IMG/VR virus record: IMGVR_UViG_3300023179_005195
Span: 1 to 64,000 of that record
Reading direction: 5' to 3' (one strand)
Source of the DNA: a virus
Length of the DNA stretch: 64,000 nucleotides
Shown here: piece by piece, positions 49,996-58,874 of the stretch
How the letters are laid out: each line of letters opens with the position of its first letter
Position numbering within the stretch: position 1 is the stretch's first letter
Notes under the pieces: generated by a model
Seen by the model: only the letters and a program-made list of their open reading frames with translations
What the model was told of the DNA's origin: nothing
Database searches by the model: none
Position numbers and translations under genes: made by a program

Positions 49996-50280
49996 TTACG
50001 CCTTTTCGTATGTCTGCCAAAAAATATCGGGTTTACAGGGATAGAACTCTCCTTGGACACCTTTTATTATGTAATCACCTTCTGTGGCAATATGCTTAAC
50101 GGTAAGATGAACACCATCTTCTAATGTGCCAATTTCTGCTTCACCTAGAGCGTCTGGGTGACGTTCTTTGTGCGTATTACCCAAAGCAGATCCACAGAAT
50201 TCGCGGAGTTGTTCTATCCCTTCTTTACTATAAACAAATTCTAATGCTTCTATTGTAACAGGTTTCTTTCTATATTTCAA
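49996..50280 (-). CDS. Small phage protein, MKYRKKPVTIEA family
   Basis: 94 residues. Start MKYRKKPVTIEALEF and end EGDYIIKGVQGEFYPCKPDIFWQTYE are hallmarks of a very widespread phage family of unknown function. Stop lies just before the next ATG. Confidence 0.85.
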   Translation of the reverse strand: MKYRKKPVTIEALEFVYSKEGIEQLREFCGSALGNTHKERHPDALGEAEIGTLEDGVHLTVKHIATEGDYIIKGVQGEFYPCKPDIFWQTYEKA

Positions 50281-50975
50281 TCTTTCTTCTCGCCAAATAG
50301 TTGTAGTAGATTTAAAAATAAGTTTATAAAATCCAAATAGAGTGTTAGAGCGCCACTAATTTCCACTGCATCTGAGGTATCTACACTTAGCATTTCTCTT
50401 ATCTTTTGAGTATCGTAAGCAGTTAGTCCCAAAAATATAATGATAGCAAGAGCGCTAATGACCATGCCGAGTACACTGCTACCAATGAAAATATTGACAA
50501 TACTGGCAAGAATAATAGCGATAAGACCAACAAACATAAACTTTCCGACACTATCCAAGCTCTTCTTTGTGAAGTATCCGTATCCACTCATAACTCCAAA
50601 TAAAATTGCAGCACCCATAAAGGCACCAAATATACTACCCATTTTAAATATTATAAAGATAGTAGCAAAACTAAGCCCCATTAACGCAGCAAATCCGTGA
50701 AGTAAAGCAATAGCCACAAGCTTACTAGGCTCATTATTCAATGCGTATGAAATACCAAATACTGCAACTAATGGTAAGAACATGGTTATCCATTTCATCC
50801 AGCCTGTGAAGAAAAAGGCCATTAATGCTGGACTAGAACTTACAAATAAACTAACTATCATACTTGTCAAAACTGCTAGTGCCATATGTCCATAGACACG
50901 GCCCATGGCAGAATTAATCTCTTCCGCACTTCTATATGTAAAACTATTGTATGTTAAAATGTCTGTTCCAAACAT
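50277..50975 (-). CDS. Bax-inhibitor-1/YccA-like membrane protein
   Basis: 232 residues from ATG at 50975, chosen for AAAGGAG ahead; the frame to 51020 overlaps mazG. Seven membrane segments, N-terminal YMxHhahAhL-like MGRVYGHMALAVLTSM, middle GLSFATIFIIFKMGSIFGAFMGAAILFGVMSGYGY and C-terminal LTAYDTQKIREML...ALTLYLDFINLFLNLLQLFG with the conserved Asp residues, as in BI-1 channels (YccA/YbhL group). In bacteria YccA modulates FtsH; a phage might guard its membrane proteins. That role is inference. Confidence 0.88.
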   Translation of the reverse strand: MFGTDILTYNSFTYRSAEEINSAMGRVYGHMALAVLTSMIVSLFVSSSPALMAFFFTGWMKWITMFLPLVAVFGISYALNNEPSKLVAIALLHGFAALMGLSFATIFIIFKMGSIFGAFMGAAILFGVMSGYGYFTKKSLDSVGKFMFVGLIAIILASIVNIFIGSSVLGMVISALAIIIFLGLTAYDTQKIREMLSVDTSDAVEISGALTLYLDFINLFLNLLQLFGEKKD

Positions 50976-50977
50976 GA

Positions 50978-51346
50978 TTACTCCTTTGGTAAAAATGGTT
51001 GTAGATGAGGAGGACTCCAACCATCGGGTTTCAATACTTTGCCATCCTCTCTCTTATTTACTTTTCCAGAGTTTACATCTATTTTTGATAGATTACTACG
51101 CATGACTTCTCGCCATGCACCTTCTGCATCTGCTCCCATTGAATGAATAGCACCGATGGTAACAACCAAAATGTCAATCAATGCATCTAATTGGTCTAAC
51201 TGTGTTTTAGATTCTTGCAGTTCAAGAAACTCTTCTGTTATTAATTTAAGATAGAGAGTAAACTGGCGCGAATTTATTTCGCCAACAGTTTGATCACAGG
51301 CTAACATAAATCGTTCTTGATCTTTAAAAGGATTAGACACGGTCAA
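50978..51346 (-). CDS. mazG: MazG-like nucleotide pyrophosphohydrolase
   Basis: 122 residues. Metal-binding ITEEFLELQES and DQLDALIDILVVTIGAIHSMG form the EExxE...ExxD-like core of the MazG superfamily; ends with SKIDVNSGKVNKREDGKVLKPDGWSPPHL, as in phage MazG of marine T4-like phages. Hydrolyses NTPs or (p)ppGpp-type substrates in relatives; specificity unknown here. Confidence 0.85.
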   Translation of the reverse strand: MTVSNPFKDQERFMLACDQTVGEINSRQFTLYLKLITEEFLELQESKTQLDQLDALIDILVVTIGAIHSMGADAEGAWREVMRSNLSKIDVNSGKVNKREDGKVLKPDGWSPPHLQPFLPKE

Positions 51347-51641
51347 TTTTCCCCCATCTTAAATAGTATTCTGCTAGTTTTTTCTTTTCTAACTCACACA
51401 TTATAACACATTTATATCCATAGGCGTTATAGTCTACGCCAATTTGATAATTGACATCTTTACCATGTTCCATAATGAATTTTCCTTTATCTGTTTGCTG
51501 CCATTCCCATAGAGCAGCACCTGCATATATTTCTGGATCTTCTACATCACCCATATTGAAACGGTGAACACGAATCTTGTGCCACTCTTTCATCACATAT
51601 TGATCTTCCTCAAAGGTTTCAACCCAAATTATTTTGCCCAT
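51333..51641 (-). CDS. Conserved hypothetical protein
   Basis: 102 residues: MKEWHKIRVHRFNMGDVEDPEIYAGAALWEWQQTDKGKFIMEH and the TxDxxxYGYxhhhhAEL-like DYNAYGYKCVIMCELEKKKLAEY. Known block of T4-like phages; function unknown. Confidence 0.7.
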   Translation of the reverse strand: MGKIIWVETFEEDQYVMKEWHKIRVHRFNMGDVEDPEIYAGAALWEWQQTDKGKFIMEHGKDVNYQIGVDYNAYGYKCVIMCELEKKKLAEYYLRWGKIDRV

Positions 51642-51958
51642 TTTAAATTAAACAAAGTGACAAATTTCTCTGCATCTTTCTTAGTTTTAAAATTCCACTG
51701 ATCCCAGGCCATCCTGCGAACATTTTTCCAATTACGTAGTTCATCTTGAACATGGGAAACGATGTCGTCGAATCTAACTGTGTGCTGATCAACATCCAGT
51801 ATCTCTTTGCGATGCTCATAGTGTTCAACCAGTACCAACCTAGTTTCTCTACCTTCTTTAGATAATTCGCATCTAATCGATGGACCGTTTATAAGCATTC
51901 GTCTAAGTTCATCATAATCTGGATTAAATGCCTGCAGGATATGAGTCCACGTAGTCAA
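51629..51958 (-). CDS. Conserved hypothetical protein
   Basis: 109 residues, TTG start at 51958. DYDELRRMLINGPSIRCELSKEG, RFDDIVSHVQDELRNWKNVRRMAWDQWNFKTKKDAEKFVTLFNL. Conserved pattern in aquatic phages. Function unknown. Confidence 0.65.
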   Translation of the reverse strand: MTTWTHILQAFNPDYDELRRMLINGPSIRCELSKEGRETRLVLVEHYEHRKEILDVDQHTVRFDDIVSHVQDELRNWKNVRRMAWDQWNFKTKKDAEKFVTLFNLKWAK

Positions 51959-52404
51959 GTTTTTTTCTTCCTATTGTAGAACTTACGTTTAGGTTTTTCC
52001 GGTTTAATCATTAACGGAGTATGCTTGTTTGCCTTTTGTGATTTTTCAATAGCTGCATGTATCTGTTCGGCAGTGGGTTCTTCTAAGTCTTCAGGATTTG
52101 TATCTGAGGAAAAATTATATCCTACCTTTTTCATAAATCTATCAGTAACCGATTTACTTGTACCAAGACTTCTATACATGCCAATTGGACCATGTTGATC
52201 TTGACTCATATTTTCCCATTGTCTTATTTCTAGTAATGGTTCTATATGAGTTGGAATTTCTACAATATAGTAATAATCATTTGAGTAATTAGGATGATCC
52301 ATGACAAACTTCTTAATAACTTCACCTTTTACCAGTCTATTATCTCTGTGGATACCATGTATCCATACTGGATCACCTAAAATGTAATCTTTTTTAATAT
52401 CCAT
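51955..52404 (-). CDS. Conserved hypothetical protein
   Basis: 149 residues; GDPVWIHGIHRDNRLVKGEVIKKFVM, then YYYIVEIPTHIEPLLEIRQWENMSQDQHGPIGMYRS and a Lys-rich tail. Looks like an SH3-like small barrel plus basic tail; common in T4-like phages. Function unknown. Confidence 0.7.
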   Translation of the reverse strand: MDIKKDYILGDPVWIHGIHRDNRLVKGEVIKKFVMDHPNYSNDYYYIVEIPTHIEPLLEIRQWENMSQDQHGPIGMYRSLGTSKSVTDRFMKKVGYNFSSDTNPEDLEEPTAEQIHAAIEKSQKANKHTPLMIKPEKPKRKFYNRKKKT

Positions 52405-52413
52405 ATTTCAATA

Positions 52414-52578
52414 CTAACCTTGCGGTTGAATGTCTTTATTTTTAGCCTCTAATAAATCTTTGACAAATTTTATGGCTTTCCTAGCACTATCATAGACATA
52501 TTCTTCATCTTCATCTTCAGTCCGCAATACAACAATGACACCGTTCATACATTTGCGAATTTCAATAGATTCGAACAT
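52414..52578 (-). CDS. 54-residue acidic protein
   Basis: MFESIEIRKCMNGVIVVLRTEDEDEEYVYDS then ARKAIKFVKDLLEAKN. Beta hairpin plus helix with a strongly acidic turn. Short phage family pattern (hE.hei.kh.nGhhh.h......e..y.f.s...hhkhlkell). Function unknown. Confidence 0.65.
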   Translation of the reverse strand: MFESIEIRKCMNGVIVVLRTEDEDEEYVYDSARKAIKFVKDLLEAKNKDIQPQG

Positions 52579-52589
52579 AATTTTACCTT

Positions 52590-53312
52590 TTAATTTTTTG
52601 GCACACTTAAGTTATAATTAAAGTGGAAGATACCTATATGAGCAACTTCTTTACTTAATTCTTGATCACACCAAATTTCATATCCTGCCTTTTGTGCCTG
52701 TTGACAGAAAAATATATCTTCTCCAATTTCTAAATTTAAACTGGGAATATATTCCTGTAAATAATGTGGTTGTGGTATACGTTCGTATACTTCCCTATGA
52801 ACTAAAACTAATCCATGCGGCAAAACGTCGATTAACTCCATCGGAGGACTGTTGTCAGTGGTATGAAATTCACTAAACTGTCCTGCATTACCCATCATCC
52901 CTGTGAAGTTTGGATTAGGAAATCTACGTCTACGATAGTTACAGCCTACAATGGCCTTGTTTCTTTTTAGTAGTCTAAGGGGAGTATCAACAGGAAATTT
53001 CATATCTGAATCTACCCACCAGATATAATCAAAATCGCTCTTTAGAAAAATGTCAACTAAGTTTCTACGTGCAATTGTTATAACGCTTCCAATGTTAAAT
53101 GCACAATTAATACGAACGCCGTGTGCAACCATATTAGCACAGGCCATGGCTAAGTGTTGTGCGAATTCGGCATTTACCATTTCCATTGCAGGTACTGCTA
53201 CCATTACACTTGGTGGACGACCTTGTGAATCTGTTTGTGCTGGTGTTTGATTGATATTAGCTGATGCCGGAGTCTGAATTCGACTGGGAATATTTAATTT
53301 ACCTTTTTTCAT
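52590..53312 (-). CDS. GT-A family glycosyltransferase-like protein
   Basis: 240 residues. Pro/Gln-rich N-terminal linker, then VMVAVPAMEMVNAEFAQHL, IGSVITIARRNLVDIFLKSDFDYIWWVDSDMKFP with the DxD-type VDSDM metal motif, VGCNYRRRRFPNPNFTG and EDIFFCQQAQKAG. Shine-Dalgarno AAAGG. Acceptor unknown; could modify DNA bases, virion or host surface. Precedes folE in transcription order (folE is upstream). Confidence 0.75.
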   Translation of the reverse strand: MKKGKLNIPSRIQTPASANINQTPAQTDSQGRPPSVMVAVPAMEMVNAEFAQHLAMACANMVAHGVRINCAFNIGSVITIARRNLVDIFLKSDFDYIWWVDSDMKFPVDTPLRLLKRNKAIVGCNYRRRRFPNPNFTGMMGNAGQFSEFHTTDNSPPMELIDVLPHGLVLVHREVYERIPQPHYLQEYIPSLNLEIGEDIFFCQQAQKAGYEIWCDQELSKEVAHIGIFHFNYNLSVPKN

Positions 53313-53326
53313 TTGTTACCTTTAAG

Positions 53327-54016
53327 TTATCGTTTCTGGCAAGAATTTACAATATTCATAAATTCTAATCGTACACTGGGATCTGATTTAAATACTCCTC
53401 CCAATTTACTAGTTGTAGTAGATGAACCTGTGTCCTCAACTCCTCTACTTTTGACACAATAATGTTGGGCGTCGATAACTACCGCAATATTTTCTGTATC
53501 TAAAATATAGGATAACGCATGATATATCTGTTCAGTAAGTCTTTCTTGAATTTGAGGACGTTTACTAAAATATTCTACTACTCTATTAATTTTACTCAAT
53601 CCTAGTACTTTTGTTCTTGGTATGTATGCTACTGTGGCCAATCCGTCAATAACAACAAAATGATGCTCACAATTGGATTGAACATTAATATTACGTTCTA
53701 CGACCATTTCATCGTATTTCATTTTATTGTCCACTGTGGTACATTTAGGAAATGCTTCCCAATCTAACCCCCAGAAGATTTCATTTACATACATCTTGGC
53801 CACACGCTTTGGTGTTTCTGCTAGACTATCATCTGATAAATCTAGATCAAGAGCCTTCATTATTTGAGAAAACAATTGCTCAATTACTTCAATTTTACCT
53901 TTACGATCTATTATAAAGGTTCGTTCACTAGTAGGAGTTTCTACTCCGCATTTTACCAAATGTTCATGAATACGACGACCAAGATCAGGGTCTGTTTTAG
54001 TTTTATTATAAGACAT
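53327..54016 (-). CDS. folE: GTP cyclohydrolase I
   Basis: 229 residues from ATG at 54016 (GGAAGG ahead; the longer frame to 54067 is rejected). Zinc ligands in NCEHHF and HYCVKSRG, IPRTKVLGLSKINRVVEYFSKRPQ, TEQIYHAL, and VEDTGSSTTTSKLGG. Converts GTP to dihydroneopterin triphosphate, the entry to folate, biopterin and 7-deazaguanine routes. A QueD-like gene is 16 kb away; QueE/QueC are not in this window. Confidence 0.93.
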   Translation of the reverse strand: MSYNKTKTDPDLGRRIHEHLVKCGVETPTSERTFIIDRKGKIEVIEQLFSQIMKALDLDLSDDSLAETPKRVAKMYVNEIFWGLDWEAFPKCTTVDNKMKYDEMVVERNINVQSNCEHHFVVIDGLATVAYIPRTKVLGLSKINRVVEYFSKRPQIQERLTEQIYHALSYILDTENIAVVIDAQHYCVKSRGVEDTGSSTTTSKLGGVFKSDPSVRLEFMNIVNSCQKR

Positions 54017-54049
54017 TATATTTCCTTCCTTACGCGGTACGCTTAATTT

Positions 54050-54065
54050 GTCACCGTTATGTGAC
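54050..54065. promoter_or_regulatory. Small dyad GTCAC-N6-GTGAC upstream of folE
   Basis: Perfect 5-bp arms with 6-base centre CGTTAT, 34 bases before the folE start, near a weak CTGACA-17-CATAAC promoter-like pair and an AATAAATA box at 54071-54078. Possible operator. Confidence 0.3.
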
Positions 54066-54085
54066 ATTCATATTTATTTGTCAGA

Positions 54086-54319
54086 TTAATAGTCATTCAG
54101 TAATCCTGAAATCATCATCTCACGTTCTGTCATATGTGCGACAGGTCGAAGCCAACCTTTACCAAGACATTCTAAAATTATGTCTTTATATTTCTCTGGA
54201 CATTTTCGGGCGATTTCAAAACTTGCTCTTGGAGACACTGTCATTTCATCATTGATTAAAAATGCAGGGTTATCTGTCTTGATTGAAATAATCTGAGATT
54301 GATAAGTTTTAAAGTTCAT
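54086..54319 (-). CDS. Small conserved phage protein
   Basis: 77 residues from ATG at 54319, MNFKTYQSQIISIKTDNPAF. RASFEIARKCPEKYKDIILECLGKGWLRPVAHMTEREMM is the typical family core (pRA.FEI...CP..Yk.ii..ci..GWL.PVA.h...E). The ATG falls at the predicted transcription start, implying a leaderless message. Function unknown. Confidence 0.8.
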   Translation of the reverse strand: MNFKTYQSQIISIKTDNPAFLINDEMTVSPRASFEIARKCPEKYKDIILECLGKGWLRPVAHMTEREMMISGLLNDY

Positions 54320-54339
54320 ACTTGATTGTAACATCAAGT
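54320..54339 (-). promoter_or_regulatory. Dyad ACTTGAT-N6-ATCAAGT on the promoter
   Basis: Perfect 7-bp arms centred on the -10 box of the 54325 promoter and ending right before the ATG at 54319. Likely operator or read-through hairpin. Confidence 0.4.
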
Positions 54340-54353
54340 TATATGAGTGTCAA
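54325..54353 (-). promoter_or_regulatory. Sigma-70 promoter for 54319 gene, folE and downstream
   Basis: Minus strand TTGACA (54348-54353), 17 bases, TACAAT (54325-54330). -35 exact, -10 one mismatch. Confidence 0.8.
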
Positions 54354-55063
54354 TACCAGATATAAAAATTATTTTTAAACGGCTTTCCATTTTTTGCCTT
54401 ATTGAGATTTTTTTGAATTTGCTTTTTGAGTCGTTGCATCACAGGATGGTTCCAATCTTTTTTAAAAACCTGTAAGTATTTCCTTAAACATGGCATTTTG
54501 GTTGTATGGCATTTAATTTTACCATCTAAAAAATCTATAATACGTAGATTATCATTTTTAAACTTCATTAGTAGTTCACAGGCAATGTTAAAACTGTAGG
54601 CATCTATCTCATCTCTATGTCCAAGATAATTTTGTTCTTCTCTTAATTCAGTATGTTTTACTACACTTATATAATTAGGAATGTCTTTATAATTTCTTTT
54701 TCTATATTGCCTCATATGGATAATTTCGTGTAACATAACATCACTTATTAAACTAGCTAAAGAAAATAAATTCGATGTGCATATGCTGATTTTTTTATAT
54801 CTTTTAGCATAATAACAATCTATTGTGATAGATTTTTTTCCTAATTGATCTGATTCGGCACAATAAGAGCCCCCTATATAAATTTCATTTTTTGGAACTT
54901 TAGGTGTATAGTGAGCTTTTACAATAACTGGTGCAATTGACTTTATATGCCTAGATAGACGTTTATGAAATAAGGTTACAGGTAGATCATCATCCTGCAA
55001 ATTATATGTTTGATATATACTGTCTATAATATGGTTTCTAGATAAATTAGCCCAGATAAACAT
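54350..55063 (-). CDS. SprT-like zinc metalloprotease-fold protein
   Basis: 237 residues from ATG at 55063 (frame to 55108 overlaps the next gene). HExxH motif in MLHEIIHMRQYRKR and a downstream Glu in HRDEIDAYSFNIACELL suggest a gluzincin-like/SprT metallopeptidase. C-terminus is Lys-rich (KKQIQKNLNKAKNGK). AT-rich. Sits at the end of the glycosyltransferase operon; substrate unknown. Confidence 0.7.
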   Translation of the reverse strand: MFIWANLSRNHIIDSIYQTYNLQDDDLPVTLFHKRLSRHIKSIAPVIVKAHYTPKVPKNEIYIGGSYCAESDQLGKKSITIDCYYAKRYKKISICTSNLFSLASLISDVMLHEIIHMRQYRKRNYKDIPNYISVVKHTELREEQNYLGHRDEIDAYSFNIACELLMKFKNDNLRIIDFLDGKIKCHTTKMPCLRKYLQVFKKDWNHPVMQRLKKQIQKNLNKAKNGKPFKNNFYIWY

Positions 55064-55071
55064 CAAAATAT

Positions 55072-55773
55072 TTATAATATTAATTTTTTTGGAATCATAT
55101 ATAACCAATTCATTACACCAGGCCTACCTTCACTCAATAGCAAATTTTTTTCTTCTTTGGTTAGATCTTTAATAGCATGATGATCCGATGTTTTGTTTAA
55201 ATCATCTAAGATATTAAAGACATGATGTGAATCATTAAATCTTTCATTTAAAATTTGCGTAATAGGAATACCTTGAAAATCGTGGCATTCAACAATAATA
55301 CACGATTTTACCAATTCGCTGTTTATGTTTTGATCTAAAAAAGTTATCTCATACCCTTCAACATCTATGAATAAAAAAGGTTTCTTGTACTTGCGCATAA
55401 TATATTGTATTACATCTATATCAGCATAGTTCCATAATTCTACATTAGATAACTTATTTGATTGAAGATTATACAAAGCATTAATTAGCTCGTGTTCTGC
55501 ATTATCTATAAGAATGTTTCTGACATTGGGGAGTCGTTTAGCTAACCCTAACCCGTAATATCCTTCACCACACCCTAAATTTATAACTAAATCTGGTTGG
55601 TAGTTTATTGTCTGTTCAATGGCAGCGTAAAGTTGCGATTCATAACTTCCTAATAATTTATTTCCTAAACATCCATTGTCGTAATTGCATAATTTTAAAC
55701 CAGTAAAGGGTCCTTGTTGAACAATCCCTTGTGTTCTTTCATGTACAATATTATTTAAATATGTTCTATTCAT
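55072..55773 (-). CDS. FkbM-type methyltransferase
   Basis: 233 residues from ATG at 55773, overlapping the upstream stop by 8 bases. SAM motif VINLGCGEGYYGLGLA, then NILIDNAEHELI and PFLFIDVEGYEITFL, the FkbM signature. Probably O-methylates a sugar. Neighbours are glycosyltransferases. Confidence 0.8.
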   Translation of the reverse strand: MNRTYLNNIVHERTQGIVQQGPFTGLKLCNYDNGCLGNKLLGSYESQLYAAIEQTINYQPDLVINLGCGEGYYGLGLAKRLPNVRNILIDNAEHELINALYNLQSNKLSNVELWNYADIDVIQYIMRKYKKPFLFIDVEGYEITFLDQNINSELVKSCIIVECHDFQGIPITQILNERFNDSHHVFNILDDLNKTSDHHAIKDLTKEEKNLLLSEGRPGVMNWLYMIPKKLIL

Positions 55774-56524
55774 ACAATAATCTTCCATCTTTACTGGTAT
55801 ATCTTTTATTAGGGTCAAAATGACCGTATGTTTCAAACCCAGGTTCTCCTGGTAATATACGTTTGCCTGTGAACCATTCACCGATATGGTTTATAAGTTT
55901 AAGTCCAAAAAAGTTTTTAACATTGGCAGATACCATGCCGTATTTGTCATTTAAAATTTTACCAATTGTCCCTTCATTAATATTATGAGAAATTAATTCT
56001 TTCCAGGGATACTTAATTATATTATGGCTATAAAGACTGGCCATAGGTGAAAATATGCAACTATTTTTTTGGTACCTAAAATTCTTGTAAATTATATCAT
56101 CGTTGTTTGCACTAGGATCTTGCTCATTACTGTACCAAGCCTGTCTAGATAATGTAACCTGACTGATTTGTTTGTCTTTTTCTAAAATTTCAATTAAATC
56201 ACTTATACAAATAGGTTCTAGAAAGACCACATCATCCTCTTGATGAAATATATAATCATACTCTCTATCTCTTATCATATTCCAAAATTCTGTCCAGGTA
56301 GCACTTAGACCAATATTGTTCTTATGAAAAATTATTTCGTTATAGTTATAGTAAGTTAAAAATGATCTTAACATAAGATCATTTCTTGTCCTGGGATAAT
56401 CATCTATAAAAATCTTATCAACTTTACATCCGTACCAATTTAACATTCTTTGACTATTCAAACTTGGGATTAGATATTCTAGTCTGTTAGTGCTAAAAAT
56501 GATGTGACAAATTTTATAACTCAT
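55766..56524 (-). CDS. Family-2-like glycosyltransferase
   Basis: 252 residues. HIIFSTNRLEYLIPSL, nucleotide-binding KIFIDDYPR, NNIGLSATWTEFWNMI and the metal motif FHQEDDVVFLEP (EDD). Overlap-coupled to its neighbours on both sides. Adds an unknown sugar in a multi-step glycan pathway. Confidence 0.8.
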   Translation of the reverse strand: MSYKICHIIFSTNRLEYLIPSLNSQRMLNWYGCKVDKIFIDDYPRTRNDLMLRSFLTYYNYNEIIFHKNNIGLSATWTEFWNMIRDREYDYIFHQEDDVVFLEPICISDLIEILEKDKQISQVTLSRQAWYSNEQDPSANNDDIIYKNFRYQKNSCIFSPMASLYSHNIIKYPWKELISHNINEGTIGKILNDKYGMVSANVKNFFGLKLINHIGEWFTGKRILPGEPGFETYGHFDPNKRYTSKDGRLLYE

Positions 56525-57063
56525 TATGTATCAAAGAAAAAAGTTTGAAAAAGTCTTCCATTGTGTAGATTATCACCAAAATAATCTATACTCGCATGAA
56601 ATAAGTCTCCTCTATACAAGATTAATCTATTATACCTATTTCCTATTTTATCGAACAGATCCCATTTGGTAAAATCATACCCTTCATAGTCGGTATCTAC
56701 TCTTCTATAATTTTTAGATAGTTTGTGTTGGTAAAGAGCAGTTCCTGCACTTACAGGAGCATCTGGGCTAAGATAACATACTCCTGCCCATTTGTTAAAG
56801 TAGTCACTGTGTATCCAAGTTCTATCTTGTGCAGTAGCTATTTGAAAAGCCCCTGTATATCCGTAATTTTCAAACCAATTAGTAATACGTCCTACAGGAT
56901 TCATCCAATGTTGGATTGAAAATTTTACATCTTCGGGCAAATATGGTCTTGTTCTAGCACCCGGAAAATTACCAGTGACATTAAAAGGCAGGCTCAACGC
57001 ATAATTTCTAACTATATCAGGATTGGTATAGAAATTATCTACAATAATTAAGGTAAGATCCAT
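56524..57063 (-). CDS. DUF6445-like 2-oxoglutarate/Fe(II) oxygenase-fold protein
   Basis: 179 residues. NFYTNPDIVRNYAL, FPGARTRPYLP, WIHSDYFNKWAGVCYLSPD with the HxD pair His85/Asp87, and a distal His in DLFHASIDYFG, ending RLFQTFFF. This order matches DUF6445, a cupin/2OG-oxygenase-like family common in aquatic phages. May hydroxylate a glycan or protein; unknown. Confidence 0.75.
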   Translation of the reverse strand: MDLTLIIVDNFYTNPDIVRNYALSLPFNVTGNFPGARTRPYLPEDVKFSIQHWMNPVGRITNWFENYGYTGAFQIATAQDRTWIHSDYFNKWAGVCYLSPDAPVSAGTALYQHKLSKNYRRVDTDYEGYDFTKWDLFDKIGNRYNRLILYRGDLFHASIDYFGDNLHNGRLFQTFFFDT

Positions 57064-57824
57064 TAATATTTTAAATACCTTCCATTAACACCGTCCCATC
57101 CATTTACGGTCCATGGAACATGAATTATATCTTGTTCAAATTCTCTTGTAAAGAAATATAATAAAGTTTCTATATCGTAATGTGTTGAATTTTCTTTGCC
57201 TGTTATTTCGCAGATTACTCGATTTATGTCTAGCATTTTATCTAGATATTGTGATCCCCAACCATATAATACACTAGAGTATTGATAAAGTTTATTATCA
57301 CCTTGTAAAGCTCTTCTATCTACCATTTGATAACCCCAGTTATCATTCCAGTCAAAGCTAAGATGATTTTTAAAGAATAGTTTATCTGTGTTTTCTGGTG
57401 TAAAATATTCTAAGCTAAAAGATCCATCTATAAAATACCTACCACTAAGTTTACATATATAATCGTAATGTCTAAGTTCGTCATAAAATTTTTCCATAAA
57501 TGTTTTTACTATTGTTGTTTCGCAATGACTTTTATTATTATGAGTCCTTACCTTGTGATATATTTCTGGAAATAATTTTTTTACACTGATAAATTTACAG
57601 CGTCTTTGCCAGTTTATCACGCCTTCATAAGAGTCGTAATTATCTGACGCATCTATTACAAAAATATCTAGTTCGGGATTTCTTACTAGGTCTAAAGAAT
57701 TAACAGTGAATAGTGTTTGTCGAAGTCTTTCTTCTGATGAGAAATGAGACCTAACCTGGCTATAAGTTAATGGATACTGATTGTCAACATCTATACTACT
57801 TGTTACTATAAAAGCAATTTTCAT
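57063..57824 (-). CDS. Glycosyltransferase-like protein, family uncertain
   Basis: 253 residues. Starts MKIAFIVTSSIDVD, with DIFVIDASDNYDSYE, YDYICKLSGRYFI and VPWTVNGWDGVNGRYLKY. The Rossmann-like start and KhSGRYF (found in WavE-like transferases) suggest a glycosyltransferase; no clear DxD. ATGA coupled on both sides. Confidence 0.55.
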   Translation of the reverse strand: MKIAFIVTSSIDVDNQYPLTYSQVRSHFSSEERLRQTLFTVNSLDLVRNPELDIFVIDASDNYDSYEGVINWQRRCKFISVKKLFPEIYHKVRTHNNKSHCETTIVKTFMEKFYDELRHYDYICKLSGRYFIDGSFSLEYFTPENTDKLFFKNHLSFDWNDNWGYQMVDRRALQGDNKLYQYSSVLYGWGSQYLDKMLDINRVICEITGKENSTHYDIETLLYFFTREFEQDIIHVPWTVNGWDGVNGRYLKY

Positions 57825-58840
57825 CTATAGAAATCTTTTGATTGTAATTTGACCAAATAGTCATGATATTTTTTATATATCACTTCTTCTCCGTAATTAT
57901 CTTCAGCAAATTTTCTGCAAACATGTGGGTCAATAGTATGTATATTTTTCAAAGCATCTACGAACTCTCTCATTTCTCTACATCTAAATCCTGTAACACC
58001 ATGTACTACTGTATCTATAAAACCACCCCAATCAGTGGTTATCGATGGTGTACCAGATAAGTATCCTTCAATTACCATATTTCCAAAAGGTTCTATATAG
58101 TATGTAGGTCCAAATATTGCTTTGGCATTTTTCATTAGTTCTTTTCTTTGTCGTGCGTCGCACAATCCTACACAGGTAACATGTTCGGGTATTTCTTTAT
58201 ATCCTAGATCTTCTAGAGAACCTGGTCCTGCTATTATTAATTTATCACCCGATAATTGAGTAGCCTGTATACAAACATTTATTCCTTTACTTTCTATTAC
58301 TCTTCCAAAATAAAGAACATAGTTTTCTTTTTTGGCTGTAAATTCAAATTCGCTTGGAGTAAATCCATTAGATATTACAGCATCAAACCAGCTAGGAGTC
58401 ATTAACATCTTATGATGCCCATAGTACATATGTTGTACAGCATAAGAAGAGAACACTCTAAAAGGGGCAAATACAGCAGTATGATCATAGGCTATGTATG
58501 GTTCTACAATAGTTAAGTCAATGTTCATTTCTGCTGCTTGCTGGTTGCCCCATCCATGAAAACACATGATCATGTCTCCAGGTTTTTTACGTTGTTGAAT
58601 TTCTTTACCTGCGTTGACATTGTATACTCTCATGTTTTCCTGGTAGTCATTATAGATAAAAGGTAACGCCATGACAGTTTCGCAATTAACTTGGCAACCT
58701 GGTATTCCATAATGTATACAATCCCAACCGTATTTCATCATGTTGTCAATAAACTTAACGGCTCCTACAGCAAACGCATCTATACGATTATCAATGTGTA
58801 CAGGTTTGTCTGGAGCAGAAAGTATGTGTAATGTAGTCAT
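57821..58840 (-). CDS. GT4-family glycosyltransferase
   Basis: 339 residues, GT-B fold. YVLYFGRVIESKGINV, LIIAGPGS, ARQRKELMKNAKAIFGPTYYIEPFGNMVIEGYLSGTPSITTDWGGF with the EPFG...E...G motif of group 1 transferases. First glycosyltransferase of the operon behind PsiE. Transfers a sugar from an unknown donor. Confidence 0.88.
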   Translation of the reverse strand: MTTLHILSAPDKPVHIDNRIDAFAVGAVKFIDNMMKYGWDCIHYGIPGCQVNCETVMALPFIYNDYQENMRVYNVNAGKEIQQRKKPGDMIMCFHGWGNQQAAEMNIDLTIVEPYIAYDHTAVFAPFRVFSSYAVQHMYYGHHKMLMTPSWFDAVISNGFTPSEFEFTAKKENYVLYFGRVIESKGINVCIQATQLSGDKLIIAGPGSLEDLGYKEIPEHVTCVGLCDARQRKELMKNAKAIFGPTYYIEPFGNMVIEGYLSGTPSITTDWGGFIDTVVHGVTGFRCREMREFVDALKNIHTIDPHVCRKFAEDNYGEEVIYKKYHDYLVKLQSKDFYR

Positions 58841-58874
58841 ATTATTAATTATCTTAATACTTAATTACAAAAAA

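Noticed and set aside
54350-55108. SprT-like gene starting at TTG 55108
   Set aside because: Would overlap the methyltransferase gene by 37 bases; ATG at 55063 leaves a clean 8-base gap.
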